A stretch of 26,220 nucleotides of DNA from a virus. The DNA lies in IMG/VR virus record IMGVR_UViG_3300028840_002107, positions 1-26,220 of that record; one strand, 5' to 3'. The translations under genes and the position numbers were made by a program. The notes beneath the pieces were generated by a model. It worked only from the letters and a program-made list of their open reading frames with translations. It was not told the origin of the DNA and did no database searches. Positions 5,557 to 13,328 of this stretch are shown one piece after another. Numbering within the stretch: the stretch's first letter is position 1; every line of letters starts with the position of its first letter.

Positions 5557-5720
5557 GCTTACCTCATAACTTGATTGGCTGCGTTGTCTCCTTTCATTGA
5601 TGAGTTTCCCCGGCCAGCCAGGGGAGAACTGGCCGGGGAGATTGCATCGGGATGGAGGGGGACACCCCAATGCAATTCGGGGTTACCATTATTCTTCCGG
5701 ACTGACCCCAGGAATCCGGT
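5557..5720 (-). other. Hairpin-rich spacer after the holin gene
   Basis: This 164-base gap between holin and metallopeptidase genes holds two stem-loops on the - strand. Inverted repeat 5641-5647/5670-5676 (ATTGCAT/ATGCAAT) encloses a GGGG/CCCC stem. A GC-rich stem of ten perfect pairs lies at 5608-5617/5629-5638. No T-run follows either. It probably separates the lysis genes from the downstream cassette by transcript structure. Confidence 0.55.
5607..5639 (-). terminator. GC-rich stem-loop, possible terminator or processing site
   Basis: CCCCGGCCAG (5608-5617) and CTGGCCGGGG (5629-5638) pair perfectly, extended by a T-A pair, with an 11-base loop. On the - strand AAACTC follows, so it is not a standard rho-independent terminator. 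It could slow polymerase, protect mRNA 3' ends, or be a weak terminator. Confidence 0.4.
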
Positions 5721-6050
5721 TTACAATTTGTCGGCTGTCGCTATATTGACTGCTACGAATAGCCGATCCCATACCAATTCATAGAGCGCCATCAAGGAAC
5801 CCCAGGCAACGCCAACAAATGCAATCAGCGAGCCTATGAAACCGACAAGATCCCCGCCCCATGATGGAAGCTCTACACCTGCAAAGCCTCCAGAAATGAC
5901 AAGAAATATTGCCGAAAGCACCAATGATAATGCCTGATTTGCCAACTTATTCAATGTGTAACCATATCGGTCAGCAATCAGCTTTAATGCCTGTTGAATT
6001 AGCGGAATTGCTACGAGAAACAAAATGGTGTTATACGGTTCTGCAATCAT
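5721..6050 (-). CDS. Holin
   Basis: The 109-residue product has three hydrophobic segments, about residues 8-25, 38-56 and 68-94, with short charged links and a charged C-terminus. Size, hydrophobicity and its place just after the endolysin genes fit a phage holin, which forms membrane lesions at the end of infection and lets the muramidase reach the wall. AGGAGGT lies just upstream of ATG 6050. It could instead be another small virion membrane protein, but the lysis context makes holin the better call. No second start that might give an antiholin stands out. Confidence 0.75.
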   Translation of the reverse strand: MIAEPYNTILFLVAIPLIQQALKLIADRYGYTLNKLANQALSLVLSAIFLVISGGFAGVELPSWGGDLVGFIGSLIAFVGVAWGSLMALYELVWDRLFVAVNIATADKL

Positions 6051-6059
6051 TTTTACCTC

Positions 6060-6596
6060 CTATAGGTAGTAACTTATATTTGCGCGCAACTTTAAATCTG
6101 CGAATTTTTTGGGATGATCGGGGGACCATTCAGCCCCGTTAACTGTGAAGATGAGTTTAGGACCCTTGTCGGGATTTCGGAAGGTCCATTTTACAGATCC
6201 ATCAAATTCGCTTATGCCCCCCCCAGAGATCCATAAATTGAAATTTCCGGCATACCAACCAATGTCTGGTTCAATGTCATCCGGCAGATAAATCTCATAG
6301 GATCCTGTTCCTAATCCCGGGAAACCATTTACAGATGAAAGATAGAGCTGCAAGTCTATTCTCGTTCCATTGACAAATTCATTGACGATATACCAGGCCT
6401 TCAATGTTCCTTCCCCAATGCTGGGATCCTGATCAGCTGCACCAAGATCAAACACTGGATTGATATATTGAATGACACCTTGGGGCGTCGGACCTGGACT
6501 TTGCCCTTCCAGCTCTGTGGCTATTTCTTCAATTCGGCCAGAGATCGAAACCAGCTCAGCGCTCTCACTTCTCAATTCATCGGATAATTCACTCAT
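6060..6596 (-). CDS. Beta-rich protein in the lysis cassette
   Basis: The 178-residue product has an N-terminal helix (residues 3-30) and then, after a PGPTPQG link, a section that looks like alternating strands (YEIYLPDD; NLWISGGG; LIFTVNGAEW). I know no family for it. Its N-terminal LRSESAE...ISGRIEEIA resembles the last 24 residues of the endolysin (LRNEAES...ISAGNIEGIA), so the two may share an interaction helix. AGGAGGG precedes ATG 6596. It may be a virion tip or host-surface-binding protein, since a jelly-roll-like beta domain fits; the lysis cassette location also allows a wall-binding role. Function open. Confidence 0.65.
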   Translation of the reverse strand: MSELSDELRSESAELVSISGRIEEIATELEGQSPGPTPQGVIQYINPVFDLGAADQDPSIGEGTLKAWYIVNEFVNGTRIDLQLYLSSVNGFPGLGTGSYEIYLPDDIEPDIGWYAGNFNLWISGGGISEFDGSVKWTFRNPDKGPKLIFTVNGAEWSPDHPKKFADLKLRANISYYL

Positions 6597-6604
6597 ATTC
6601 CCTC

Positions 6605-6811
6605 CTATTTATTGATGCCAATGTAACCAGCTAAGGCTGCAAGTACAACGGATACGCCACCATTCCACCAATCTCTTTTTTTGAGATGGTCAATGTCCTT
6701 CTTTTGTCCTTCAATGCAGGTTTCAACGCGTGTTAATCGGTGCTCTATTTTGATCAGCACCTTGTATAATTCCTTATTCGTTACCCGGTCGGGTATATCT
6801 ATGTTTTCCAT
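6605..6811 (-). CDS. XhlA-like small membrane protein
   Basis: The 68-residue product has an amphipathic coiled-coil segment (about residues 12-45: IEHRLTRVETCIEGQKKDI) followed by a single C-terminal membrane segment (50-66, GGVSVVLAALAGYIG). This layout matches the XhlA (haemolysin-type) family of small phage proteins, which act with holin and endolysin in host lysis in Bacillus phages. Its place between the endolysin and holin supports this. ATG 6811 has only a weak purine-rich site upstream and lies seven bases after the endolysin stop. Confidence 0.72.
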   Translation of the reverse strand: MENIDIPDRVTNKELYKVLIKIEHRLTRVETCIEGQKKDIDHLKKRDWWNGGVSVVLAALAGYIGINK

Positions 6812-6818
6812 AATTACT

Positions 6819-7721
6819 TCATCCGATCTGATTTGCTATTCCCTCAATATTTCCAGCGGAGATCCTTATGCTTTCCGCTTCATTTCTCAATCGTTCTGGA
6901 ATGGTTTTTTCTTCGCCATTGTTTTCAATCCCGCTGAACCATTCCTCATAATCCTTTTCACTCCCATTGAAAACATTCAGGTCGATGTTGTAGGGACAAC
7001 CGGGGAGTTTGGTTTTGCTATCAACTTGAATAATTGTGGGTTCATCAAGTCCTGGGGGTATAAGCGTCCTTGATGGACTGGAGCCGTCATAGAAATTACG
7101 CCAATTATGATAGAACCAATATAACGTTTCATGGAATTGTTCCCAAGTTGATAATTGATATGTTCTAAAATTCGACTGAACATATTGCCGCCAGAATACA
7201 TAATTTGCATACCACCCATCACAAACGTTCAATTCACTAGATCTTGTAGGAACATATTTGTTTATGAACCAATTGGCGGTGTACATCAGATGGTTATGGG
7301 ATAATCCGCTGGTTTCCTCAAACAAATACAGGAAGTTATCAACAATCGCATCTTCAGACAGGATCTTTGTCTTATCATCCCAGCTCGCCCAATATTGCTC
7401 GACATCGTAAGCCTGGATGACAGGCTCAAGATCCTGGATTTGTTCAGTGAACAAGTCTCTTTGCAGGTTGAAATTAGCAATTGGATCACACCAGTGATAA
7501 CCACCCGTTTCCATATCTGCCGATTCGATGTAATGTGTATGGTCCTCTGCTGTTTGATCCTTACCCAATTGCATGGAATATTTGACAATTCCAAACCGGC
7601 AGCCATGCTCTCGCATTTCTTCCAGCGGGAATCTGTTCAGGTCTGATAAATCCCATCTGTCATTGCCAAGCATGGAGCCCTGCGATTGCCATGAACTTAC
7701 ATCAAATCCCCAGATAATCAT
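6819..7721 (-). CDS. GH25 family muramidase (endolysin)
   Basis: The 300-residue product begins MIIWGFDVSSWQ, the typical GH25 first strand with Asp7, and has AYDVEQYW with Asp106 and Glu108 in the DxE catalytic position. Further GH25-like elements are MYTANWF, DGWYANY and PYNIDLNVFNG. The enzyme would cut the glycan strand of peptidoglycan between N-acetylmuramic acid and N-acetylglucosamine. The domain spans about residues 1-260; no known wall-binding repeat follows, only a charged helix (277-300) that resembles the N-terminus of the gene at 6060. GGAG lies upstream of ATG 7721. It could act in lysis or, since it sits right after tail genes, at the tail tip. Confidence 0.88.
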   Translation of the reverse strand: MIIWGFDVSSWQSQGSMLGNDRWDLSDLNRFPLEEMREHGCRFGIVKYSMQLGKDQTAEDHTHYIESADMETGGYHWCDPIANFNLQRDLFTEQIQDLEPVIQAYDVEQYWASWDDKTKILSEDAIVDNFLYLFEETSGLSHNHLMYTANWFINKYVPTRSSELNVCDGWYANYVFWRQYVQSNFRTYQLSTWEQFHETLYWFYHNWRNFYDGSSPSRTLIPPGLDEPTIIQVDSKTKLPGCPYNIDLNVFNGSEKDYEEWFSGIENNGEEKTIPERLRNEAESIRISAGNIEGIANQIG

Positions 7722-7940
7722 TTAAAACTCCATCGCCAGAATTGCAGAAAGTTCAGGATCATAGGCTGTGAAGATTGGTCCTATTTTCTCAATGGTTTTA
7801 TGAGCATCAAGAAGAGCTGCATTTTTCCCGCTATAGTTTCCCGTTGCCACGCCAGTATCAGCCGTGGATCCTTCGGTTGAGTTTGTTTCCCTACCGATCA
7901 TAGTGTCGCCGCCTTCGCCTACATCAAAAACTACTGTCAT
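7722..7940 (-). CDS. Small hypothetical protein between adhesin and endolysin
   Basis: The 72-residue product starts MTVVFDVGEGGD, continues with Gly/Ser/Thr-rich sequence and ends with an acidic helical part (HKTIEKIGPIFTAYDPELSAILAMEF in parts). ATG 7940 overlaps the upstream TGA (TGATG) and AAGGGG lies about six bases upstream; the TTG at 7943 is less likely. The endolysin gene follows with no gap. No domain is recognised. It may be a small virion or tail-tip protein. Confidence 0.6.
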   Translation of the reverse strand: MTVVFDVGEGGDTMIGRETNSTEGSTADTGVATGNYSGKNAALLDAHKTIEKIGPIFTAYDPELSAILAMEF

Positions 7941-8827
7941 CAAATACCCCTTACCAATCGCTTGATAATCTGATCTGCGAATTGATTTCGGTCGAATTCA
8001 ATCCCTACTACACCGCGATCCTCATCGTTTGTGACACCCACGATGTAATTCATGCGGGGATCTGTCACAAGAGAATCATAGACTTTGGCCATTGGTAATT
8101 CCACGCCTGGTACATACATCCAATTATTCGGTCTTATTTCATTGGGTTGAACTAATTGCCCCATGCTATTGAAGAGTTTCTTTTCGGGGTCATATTTATT
8201 GAAGGTATATTCATAGAGGCGACCACTGGGCTCGATCCAGCGAACATAAAGCGCAGGTCTATCTGATGAGGTTCCGTAATTTGAGCTTCTACTATAAATG
8301 ACTCTGTCGACAGACCCGTCTCGCGCCTGTGAATACATTTTGAAGCCATAATTTCCAACATCAATTAAAGCTTGAAACTCTGATGGCTCCAATTCAAAAT
8401 CATTTGTTCCTGGAAAAGACCATGAATAAGCAACACTTTCCGTATACAATTTTGAAACCGCAATATCTGTTCCTTCCGTTTCACATCCATTAGAACCAGC
8501 CCAGGAATTAGAACCATCCTTTGTATTCCAGGTGCAGCCCCCTTCCGTCCAGTCCGAATTATCCGCAAGAATACGCGCAATTTCGACTTTACCAGTTCCA
8601 CTACCAACGCTTGAGTAAGCCGTAAGTGTTAATATAGCCTCTTGAATTTTTGACCCTTTAGCAATTGAGGATAAATCGAATTTGAATAACGAATCATAAT
8701 TATCGGCATCTGATCTGAATCCCAAACGTAACTCAAGACTTGTCCCGGCATTGCCCGTTGGATTATTTTGGTCTATATAGGTATCTATTGCATCGCCTTC
8801 GGCTGGTTGTAAAGTGACTTCTGCCAT
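7940..8827 (-). CDS. DNRLRE (CBM96-like) adhesin, probable tail tip protein
   Basis: The 295-residue product opens with ATYI-like sequence (DAIDTYIDQNNPTGNAG), then SLFKFDLSSIAKGSKIQEAILTL, which is the signature of DNRLRE domains: a beta-sandwich related to carbohydrate-binding module 96 that is common on secreted or surface proteins. The domain fills residues 1-200 and includes GCTWNTKDGSNSW and YNYGTSSDRPALYVRW-like parts typical of its end. The last 95 residues are of unknown fold. It lies directly after the Tal-like gene and so is a good candidate for a host-recognition or glycan-binding tail protein. GAGGT precedes ATG 8827. Confidence 0.75.
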   Translation of the reverse strand: MAEVTLQPAEGDAIDTYIDQNNPTGNAGTSLELRLGFRSDADNYDSLFKFDLSSIAKGSKIQEAILTLTAYSSVGSGTGKVEIARILADNSDWTEGGCTWNTKDGSNSWAGSNGCETEGTDIAVSKLYTESVAYSWSFPGTNDFELEPSEFQALIDVGNYGFKMYSQARDGSVDRVIYSRSSNYGTSSDRPALYVRWIEPSGRLYEYTFNKYDPEKKLFNSMGQLVQPNEIRPNNWMYVPGVELPMAKVYDSLVTDPRMNYIVGVTNDEDRGVVGIEFDRNQFADQIIKRLVRGI

Positions 8828-8829
8828 TT

Positions 8830-9687
8830 TTACCTCACCGGCTTCGCTGCTTGCTTATAGTAAAATTCACGTTCTGCATCCACTCCCCAAATCCATTTGT
8901 TAAATCCGCTATCTCCTACCTGCGCGATACTATTCAGAATTTCATCCGCTTTTCTATCGGTATCGAATTCCTGTTCGAGTTGGGAAACATTGGTTTCGAT
9001 GTAAGTTGAATCAATAAACTGACCAGCATCCGTAACAATGGCAGACACAATCGTTGATGCATCTGCGTCGCCGCTGGAGCCAGTCTGGTTATAGGTTCTG
9101 AAGTTCAATGTGTGCGACCATCCCAAAGCTGTAATTTCAAGGGATGGCTCTCTTGTTACTTTTCCACCAAAATCAATTTGTCGAACGCCCGGGGAGGGAT
9201 AGGAAGTCCAGTCCATGAGCTGTTCAATATGCTGATCGGCAATGGTTAGGCTGACCTCACCCGCAATAATAACCCGCTCAATAATGCCTACTATGGCCTG
9301 CGAATTGGCATCATTAAATTTCGTAGATCTGGCAATGCCTGAGCCGGTGTTATAGCGACACCATTGGCGATTGAATACATTCATGAGATTTAATTCGCTT
9401 CTAGTTGTTCCTGTGCTTTCTACAACTTTGGCAATGAAACCACCCCATTCCAATTCGCCTTTATCGTTGTATTGTCTAATCTGGCGCATGGCCCCATTTT
9501 CCAGAAAGTCGCTTGCCATTGCTCGGGTCACACGATCTGGATGGATGTTGAAAGTGAATTTCCAGGGGCCGCCAATATCGCGATATTCGGTTCTCGGATT
9601 AACAATGTATTTTCTGTCCAGAGAGAGAACGAACGACTCCCAGGCCAGAACAGGATTCGCATCGATCAGAACCGACCCAATCGCCAT
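8830..9687 (-). CDS. Tail-associated (Tal-like) baseplate hub protein
   Basis: I chose ATG 9687, which overlaps the stop of the gene upstream (TAATG) and has GGGAG seven bases before it; the frame extends to 9783 inside that gene without need. The 285-residue product has a beta-rich N-terminal half (WKFTFNIHPDRV; LEWGGFIAKV) and a C-terminal part with DRKADEILNSIAQVGDSGF and WGVDAEREFYYKQA, which resembles the hub domains of siphovirus tail-tip proteins encoded after Dit. It is short for a Tal; the distal adhesin part seems to be encoded by the next gene instead. Assignment rests mainly on order and this local resemblance. Confidence 0.6.
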   Translation of the reverse strand: MAIGSVLIDANPVLAWESFVLSLDRKYIVNPRTEYRDIGGPWKFTFNIHPDRVTRAMASDFLENGAMRQIRQYNDKGELEWGGFIAKVVESTGTTRSELNLMNVFNRQWCRYNTGSGIARSTKFNDANSQAIVGIIERVIIAGEVSLTIADQHIEQLMDWTSYPSPGVRQIDFGGKVTREPSLEITALGWSHTLNFRTYNQTGSSGDADASTIVSAIVTDAGQFIDSTYIETNVSQLEQEFDTDRKADEILNSIAQVGDSGFNKWIWGVDAEREFYYKQAAKPVR

Positions 9688-11690
9688 TATCCGCTCCCTC
9701 TCAAAGCCATGTAACAAAATTGACCGTATAATTCGAACGCGAGATGGCATCCCAAGGATGCAATCATAGGTCCCGTTCCCCAAGTCCCGCCCGATGGATA
9801 GTGCATCATAATGAAATAGAGATGGGTATCCGTGAGAGGTTCAAGCCTTAATGATGGGCCTCCACGTCCCCATTCGTCAGAGTTATAAATATAAGATCCG
9901 CTTTTCACCCGCTTGATCGTTCTGTTGAGAATAATCCCGCTATCATCTTCAAGAATGTTATCTCCGCGCAGGGCAGAACTACCATTTACCGAATCGGTCA
10001 GCGGGTCCTCAAATGTCACGCCATAATCATTGTCCAGGGGGATAAGGATCAGAGAGTAAATTTCAAGGGTTCCACTTCCCGTTGTTCGCTCGGCATGGAT
10101 TTCAAAGATAATATCTCCGCTGGTATAACTGTCCTTAGAGCTGGCATAACCAAATGGGATTTTGATCGTTCCAAGTTCGACAACTTCATGACCCTGATCC
10201 TCTCCTTCAAGATCAACTATTTTTGTATCTCTTTTAGGAGAATAAACATTGGAGGCATCGTTGATATAAGTGCGCAGCATGATCCCCGTGTCACCGGCAG
10301 AACCGGATCCTACCTGTTGACAGGTCACAAAGGCACGATATTCCCCGATCCAATCGCCCAGCTTATCTGTACCTGTAAAAATGGCGCGCTTGACTAATGT
10401 TTCCTCGGTGGAAAAGGAAACTGCGCAATGATAGCCCCCAGGGGCTTCAACATCGGCTACGCTGGAACTATCATCCCCATAGGTTATTGCCCAGCCCGAA
10501 GGATTGTCCTGATTTCCTGCATTCAGATGGGATGTAAACGTGCCGGGGTCATTTTTAGCACCAATAACAATTCGTGAAAGGGAAGAAAAGCCCTCGTTTT
10601 CATCACCCCCTGCTGGCGTATACATTCGTATACATACATAAGGCCAAGTATCTCCCTCGATAAGCGTTGAGGGAATTTGTACTTCGGGGGTACGTTGAGC
10701 ATAATCATCTTGTGAAGCTGAAGCAACAGGAATAGTACCCCACGAAGGAGAAGCGGCCTGTTCTGAGATTATTAGCCACCAAGCATTGACTGAATTCCAG
10801 GTATCTTGTATCCAATCTGATGGCGGATTTACGCAAATTACTATATCTTCGTCATTCTGTTCTAAACAAGCCTCCAAGTCTGGGCCAGGATAACAAGTAT
10901 AATCAGTTCCAAGGGTTAAAGCCGCGGTCGTTCCTACACCATCTGAGTAATAAAGTGCCAGCGTCCCCGAATGGTTTATGCCTGCCGTAGAAAGTTTTGG
11001 AAGGACAAATATTTTGAACGGTCCCGCAGTAGAACCTATCCACAAACCATCGTTCTGAGCCACAGAAGGAAATATATTCCATGAATTAGTTCCATGAAGA
11101 TTGCTTCCCCAGGGAGAGCCCGATTTCATATATAAATGAGTAATATTGCTGTCATCCCTAAAATTGGAAACATGCACCATTGTAGGACTTGCTGGTCCAT
11201 CCGTGGGATCAAGTGTCAGCGCAGAGCCAAGAGTCCCTGGAGCACCCGAGCGCCAGATACCGCGGGCAATATTCACGCCTTGCGTTTCAATCCAATTCTG
11301 TGTCTCAAAGGGTAAGTTAAAGAAATCGGGGTTGCTAACCTCAGGGCTTTCATAAACTTTGGCATATCGAGTGCCGGTTTCATTGGTTGTTTGCTGGGTA
11401 ATATAGACTGGATTATATTGTTCGGGATGTTTTCTATGCAGATAGGCTTGTTTCAATAATTTAATAAGCGCTCGAGTCTGTGTGGCAAGATTATCATGAC
11501 TGGAGCCCATAACAATTAAGTCATAATGTTCAACAAAGAGTTCATCTTCGATGCTCTGTGCAGCATAATATTGATGAGGAGTAAATGACGACTGACCAAA
11601 TCCGCCCTTGGTTGCAATTATGCCAGGGGAAGAACTGTCAATAAGATCGACCGTATCTGACCCATTCGTGATATTAAACGTTCTCGCCAT
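9687..11690 (-). CDS. Dit-like distal tail protein with long beta-rich extension
   Basis: The 667-residue product starts MARTFNITNGSDTVDLIDS, has SHDNLATQTRALIKLLKQAY (about 60-85) and reads as mostly beta structure up to the end. Genes directly after the tape measure usually code for the distal tail protein, and the N-terminal 130 residues fit in size. Residues about 140-640 form a large extra part rich in Gly, Ser, Asp and Trp, for instance GSAGDTGIMLRTYIND and GTLEIYSLILIPLD, which look like jelly-roll strands. ATG 11690 overlaps the tape measure stop (TAATG). It may combine tail-tip ring and carbohydrate-binding roles. The family call is inference from position. Confidence 0.6.
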   Translation of the reverse strand: MARTFNITNGSDTVDLIDSSSPGIIATKGGFGQSSFTPHQYYAAQSIEDELFVEHYDLIVMGSSHDNLATQTRALIKLLKQAYLHRKHPEQYNPVYITQQTTNETGTRYAKVYESPEVSNPDFFNLPFETQNWIETQGVNIARGIWRSGAPGTLGSALTLDPTDGPASPTMVHVSNFRDDSNITHLYMKSGSPWGSNLHGTNSWNIFPSVAQNDGLWIGSTAGPFKIFVLPKLSTAGINHSGTLALYYSDGVGTTAALTLGTDYTCYPGPDLEACLEQNDEDIVICVNPPSDWIQDTWNSVNAWWLIISEQAASPSWGTIPVASASQDDYAQRTPEVQIPSTLIEGDTWPYVCIRMYTPAGGDENEGFSSLSRIVIGAKNDPGTFTSHLNAGNQDNPSGWAITYGDDSSSVADVEAPGGYHCAVSFSTEETLVKRAIFTGTDKLGDWIGEYRAFVTCQQVGSGSAGDTGIMLRTYINDASNVYSPKRDTKIVDLEGEDQGHEVVELGTIKIPFGYASSKDSYTSGDIIFEIHAERTTGSGTLEIYSLILIPLDNDYGVTFEDPLTDSVNGSSALRGDNILEDDSGIILNRTIKRVKSGSYIYNSDEWGRGGPSLRLEPLTDTHLYFIMMHYPSGGTWGTGPMIASLGCHLAFELYGQFCYMALRGSG

Positions 11691-13321
11691 TAAACTAATC
11701 GCTCCAGCATACTCTTAAAAGTTCTCATATCGAGAGTGTTATTGATATTCACAGTCATACCTTTGAAAGGCTGATTGTAATTATTTGTTTCACCTTGGGG
11801 GGTGATTTTTACATGTTCCCCAGAACTCGCCAGAATTGGAAATGTATCGTTGGGATAACCCGGGGGAACAATCATATCCAATCCATATTGCCCGCCAATC
11901 CCATCTTCAAATAAAAAGTGTCGATATTGGCTTCCTGTTCCAACTCGCATATTAATAATGAGTTCTGTTGTAAGGGTTTGCCCATCCATTTCGAGGAGTT
12001 TGGTTTTTGCATCTTCAATAGGAATATCGAGGGCGTCTGAAATGTTTTCAGACGCTTGCCAAAGATCAAGATTATTCATGTCAATTTGGAGATTTTGCCA
12101 TTGCGTATAAACTTCGGCATACATCGCTTCAGCTTCGGGAGCTGTGATTTTTCCAGCTTCTAACGCTGCCGTGATAGCCTGTTCTGCGCCCATGAGTTCC
12201 CCGCCACCTGCTGCAAGTAATTCAAGGTCCTCCATTCTTCTTTCAAGGACAGAGCCTAGTCCGGTATCTACTTTGTCAAAAAAGCTTGTTGCTGCATCTC
12301 TGGCCCTGTAATAACTACGTTTGATTTCCTCGTTTTCTCCAGCGAGCTCCTTGCCCGCCTCGATTTCTTCTTGCTCCGCACTAGCAATTTCCTTATGAAC
12401 AACGATGTGTAGTTCTTTCTCAAATCGAATAGCTTCCGCTATTGCTGCCCATTCCCGCAACTCAGCATAATTTTTGGCTATCTTCCTACCAGCCTCATCA
12501 TAAAAGCCACCAAAAAGACCTGCCGTTAAATTATGTTCCTCCATTGTCCGAATAGATTCATTAATTGCGCCTGTACCATTCATTATTCTGTCAGCAAATT
12601 TTGGAAACGTTCTGGCAATGAGAATGGTCAGGCTGTCTTGTAACTCATCTAAATTTTTGTTAAATTGTTCGTATTTAGTCGCCAAATCCTCGACAAGTTC
12701 ACCCGTATCGGTAAGCAAGGGTTGCGCATCCTGAATGGTCTGATTGAAAAGGATCTGCTTTTTCTCGGCGTCAGTCAATTTGTCAGCCGTTGTGCCCATT
12801 TTTCGGGCATAATTATCGAATATTTTCCCGCCCGCGGTCAGGATGCCAAGATTGTCCAGAATGAGAGGCGACATTCTACCAATGCCAGTTGTCAGGTCAT
12901 TGATAGATTGCAGAGGACCAAGCCCCATCGCACGACCGAGGGCAATAGATGATTTCGTTAGTTTGTCAAATTCCGCTGGGGTTTTAGCAACACCGAGGCG
13001 CAGGGCTCTATTCGCGACAAGGATGGCATCGGATCGGCTGATGGTTTGATGGGATGCGGTCTGAATAGAGTCTATAATGTCATCCATTGATTGACCGAAA
13101 GAATCGGCCAGGGTTTCACCAGTCGCTTCAAGACGAAGTAACTGAGCCCCTTCCTCGCCAAAATCAAATGCTTTTTTCGCTGTTAATGCCGCAGCTCCGA
13201 GGGCTGCAAAGGTGGCAATACCAACCTTTTTGAGATTTTTTAAATCACCCGTAGTTTGTTTTGCTGCATCTCCTGATTTTCTTGATCTCAGGATAAGTTC
13301 CAGCGTGTCTCTAGCGCCCAT
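11690..13321 (-). CDS. Tape measure protein
   Basis: The 543-residue product is alpha-helical with one hydrophobic stretch (about residues 33-47, IATFAALGAAALTAK), and it has the LRLGVAKTPAEFDKLTKSSI and NQTIQDAQPLLTDTGELVEDL-type sequence seen in phage tail length proteins. These set tail length and help pass DNA through the membrane. By the usual rule of about 1.5 angstrom per residue the tail would be around 80 nm, short to medium for a siphovirus. It directly follows the G/GT chaperone gene, as is standard. I see no lytic transglycosylase or peptidase domain. The ATG at 13321 has AGGTAG upstream. The C-terminal 100 residues look beta-rich. Confidence 0.85.
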   Translation of the reverse strand: MGARDTLELILRSRKSGDAAKQTTGDLKNLKKVGIATFAALGAAALTAKKAFDFGEEGAQLLRLEATGETLADSFGQSMDDIIDSIQTASHQTISRSDAILVANRALRLGVAKTPAEFDKLTKSSIALGRAMGLGPLQSINDLTTGIGRMSPLILDNLGILTAGGKIFDNYARKMGTTADKLTDAEKKQILFNQTIQDAQPLLTDTGELVEDLATKYEQFNKNLDELQDSLTILIARTFPKFADRIMNGTGAINESIRTMEEHNLTAGLFGGFYDEAGRKIAKNYAELREWAAIAEAIRFEKELHIVVHKEIASAEQEEIEAGKELAGENEEIKRSYYRARDAATSFFDKVDTGLGSVLERRMEDLELLAAGGGELMGAEQAITAALEAGKITAPEAEAMYAEVYTQWQNLQIDMNNLDLWQASENISDALDIPIEDAKTKLLEMDGQTLTTELIINMRVGTGSQYRHFLFEDGIGGQYGLDMIVPPGYPNDTFPILASSGEHVKITPQGETNNYNQPFKGMTVNINNTLDMRTFKSMLERLV

Positions 13322-13328
13322 AATCTAC

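Noticed and set aside
5557-5670. Longer start for the metallopeptidase at 5670
   Set aside because: The added 38 residues come from the hairpin-rich spacer and have odd composition; ATG 5556 has a good ribosome binding site and gives a proper membrane anchor.
9687-9783. Upstream extension of the Tal-like gene to 9783
   Set aside because: It lies inside the preceding gene; the TAATG overlap at 9687 with GGGAG upstream is the better start.
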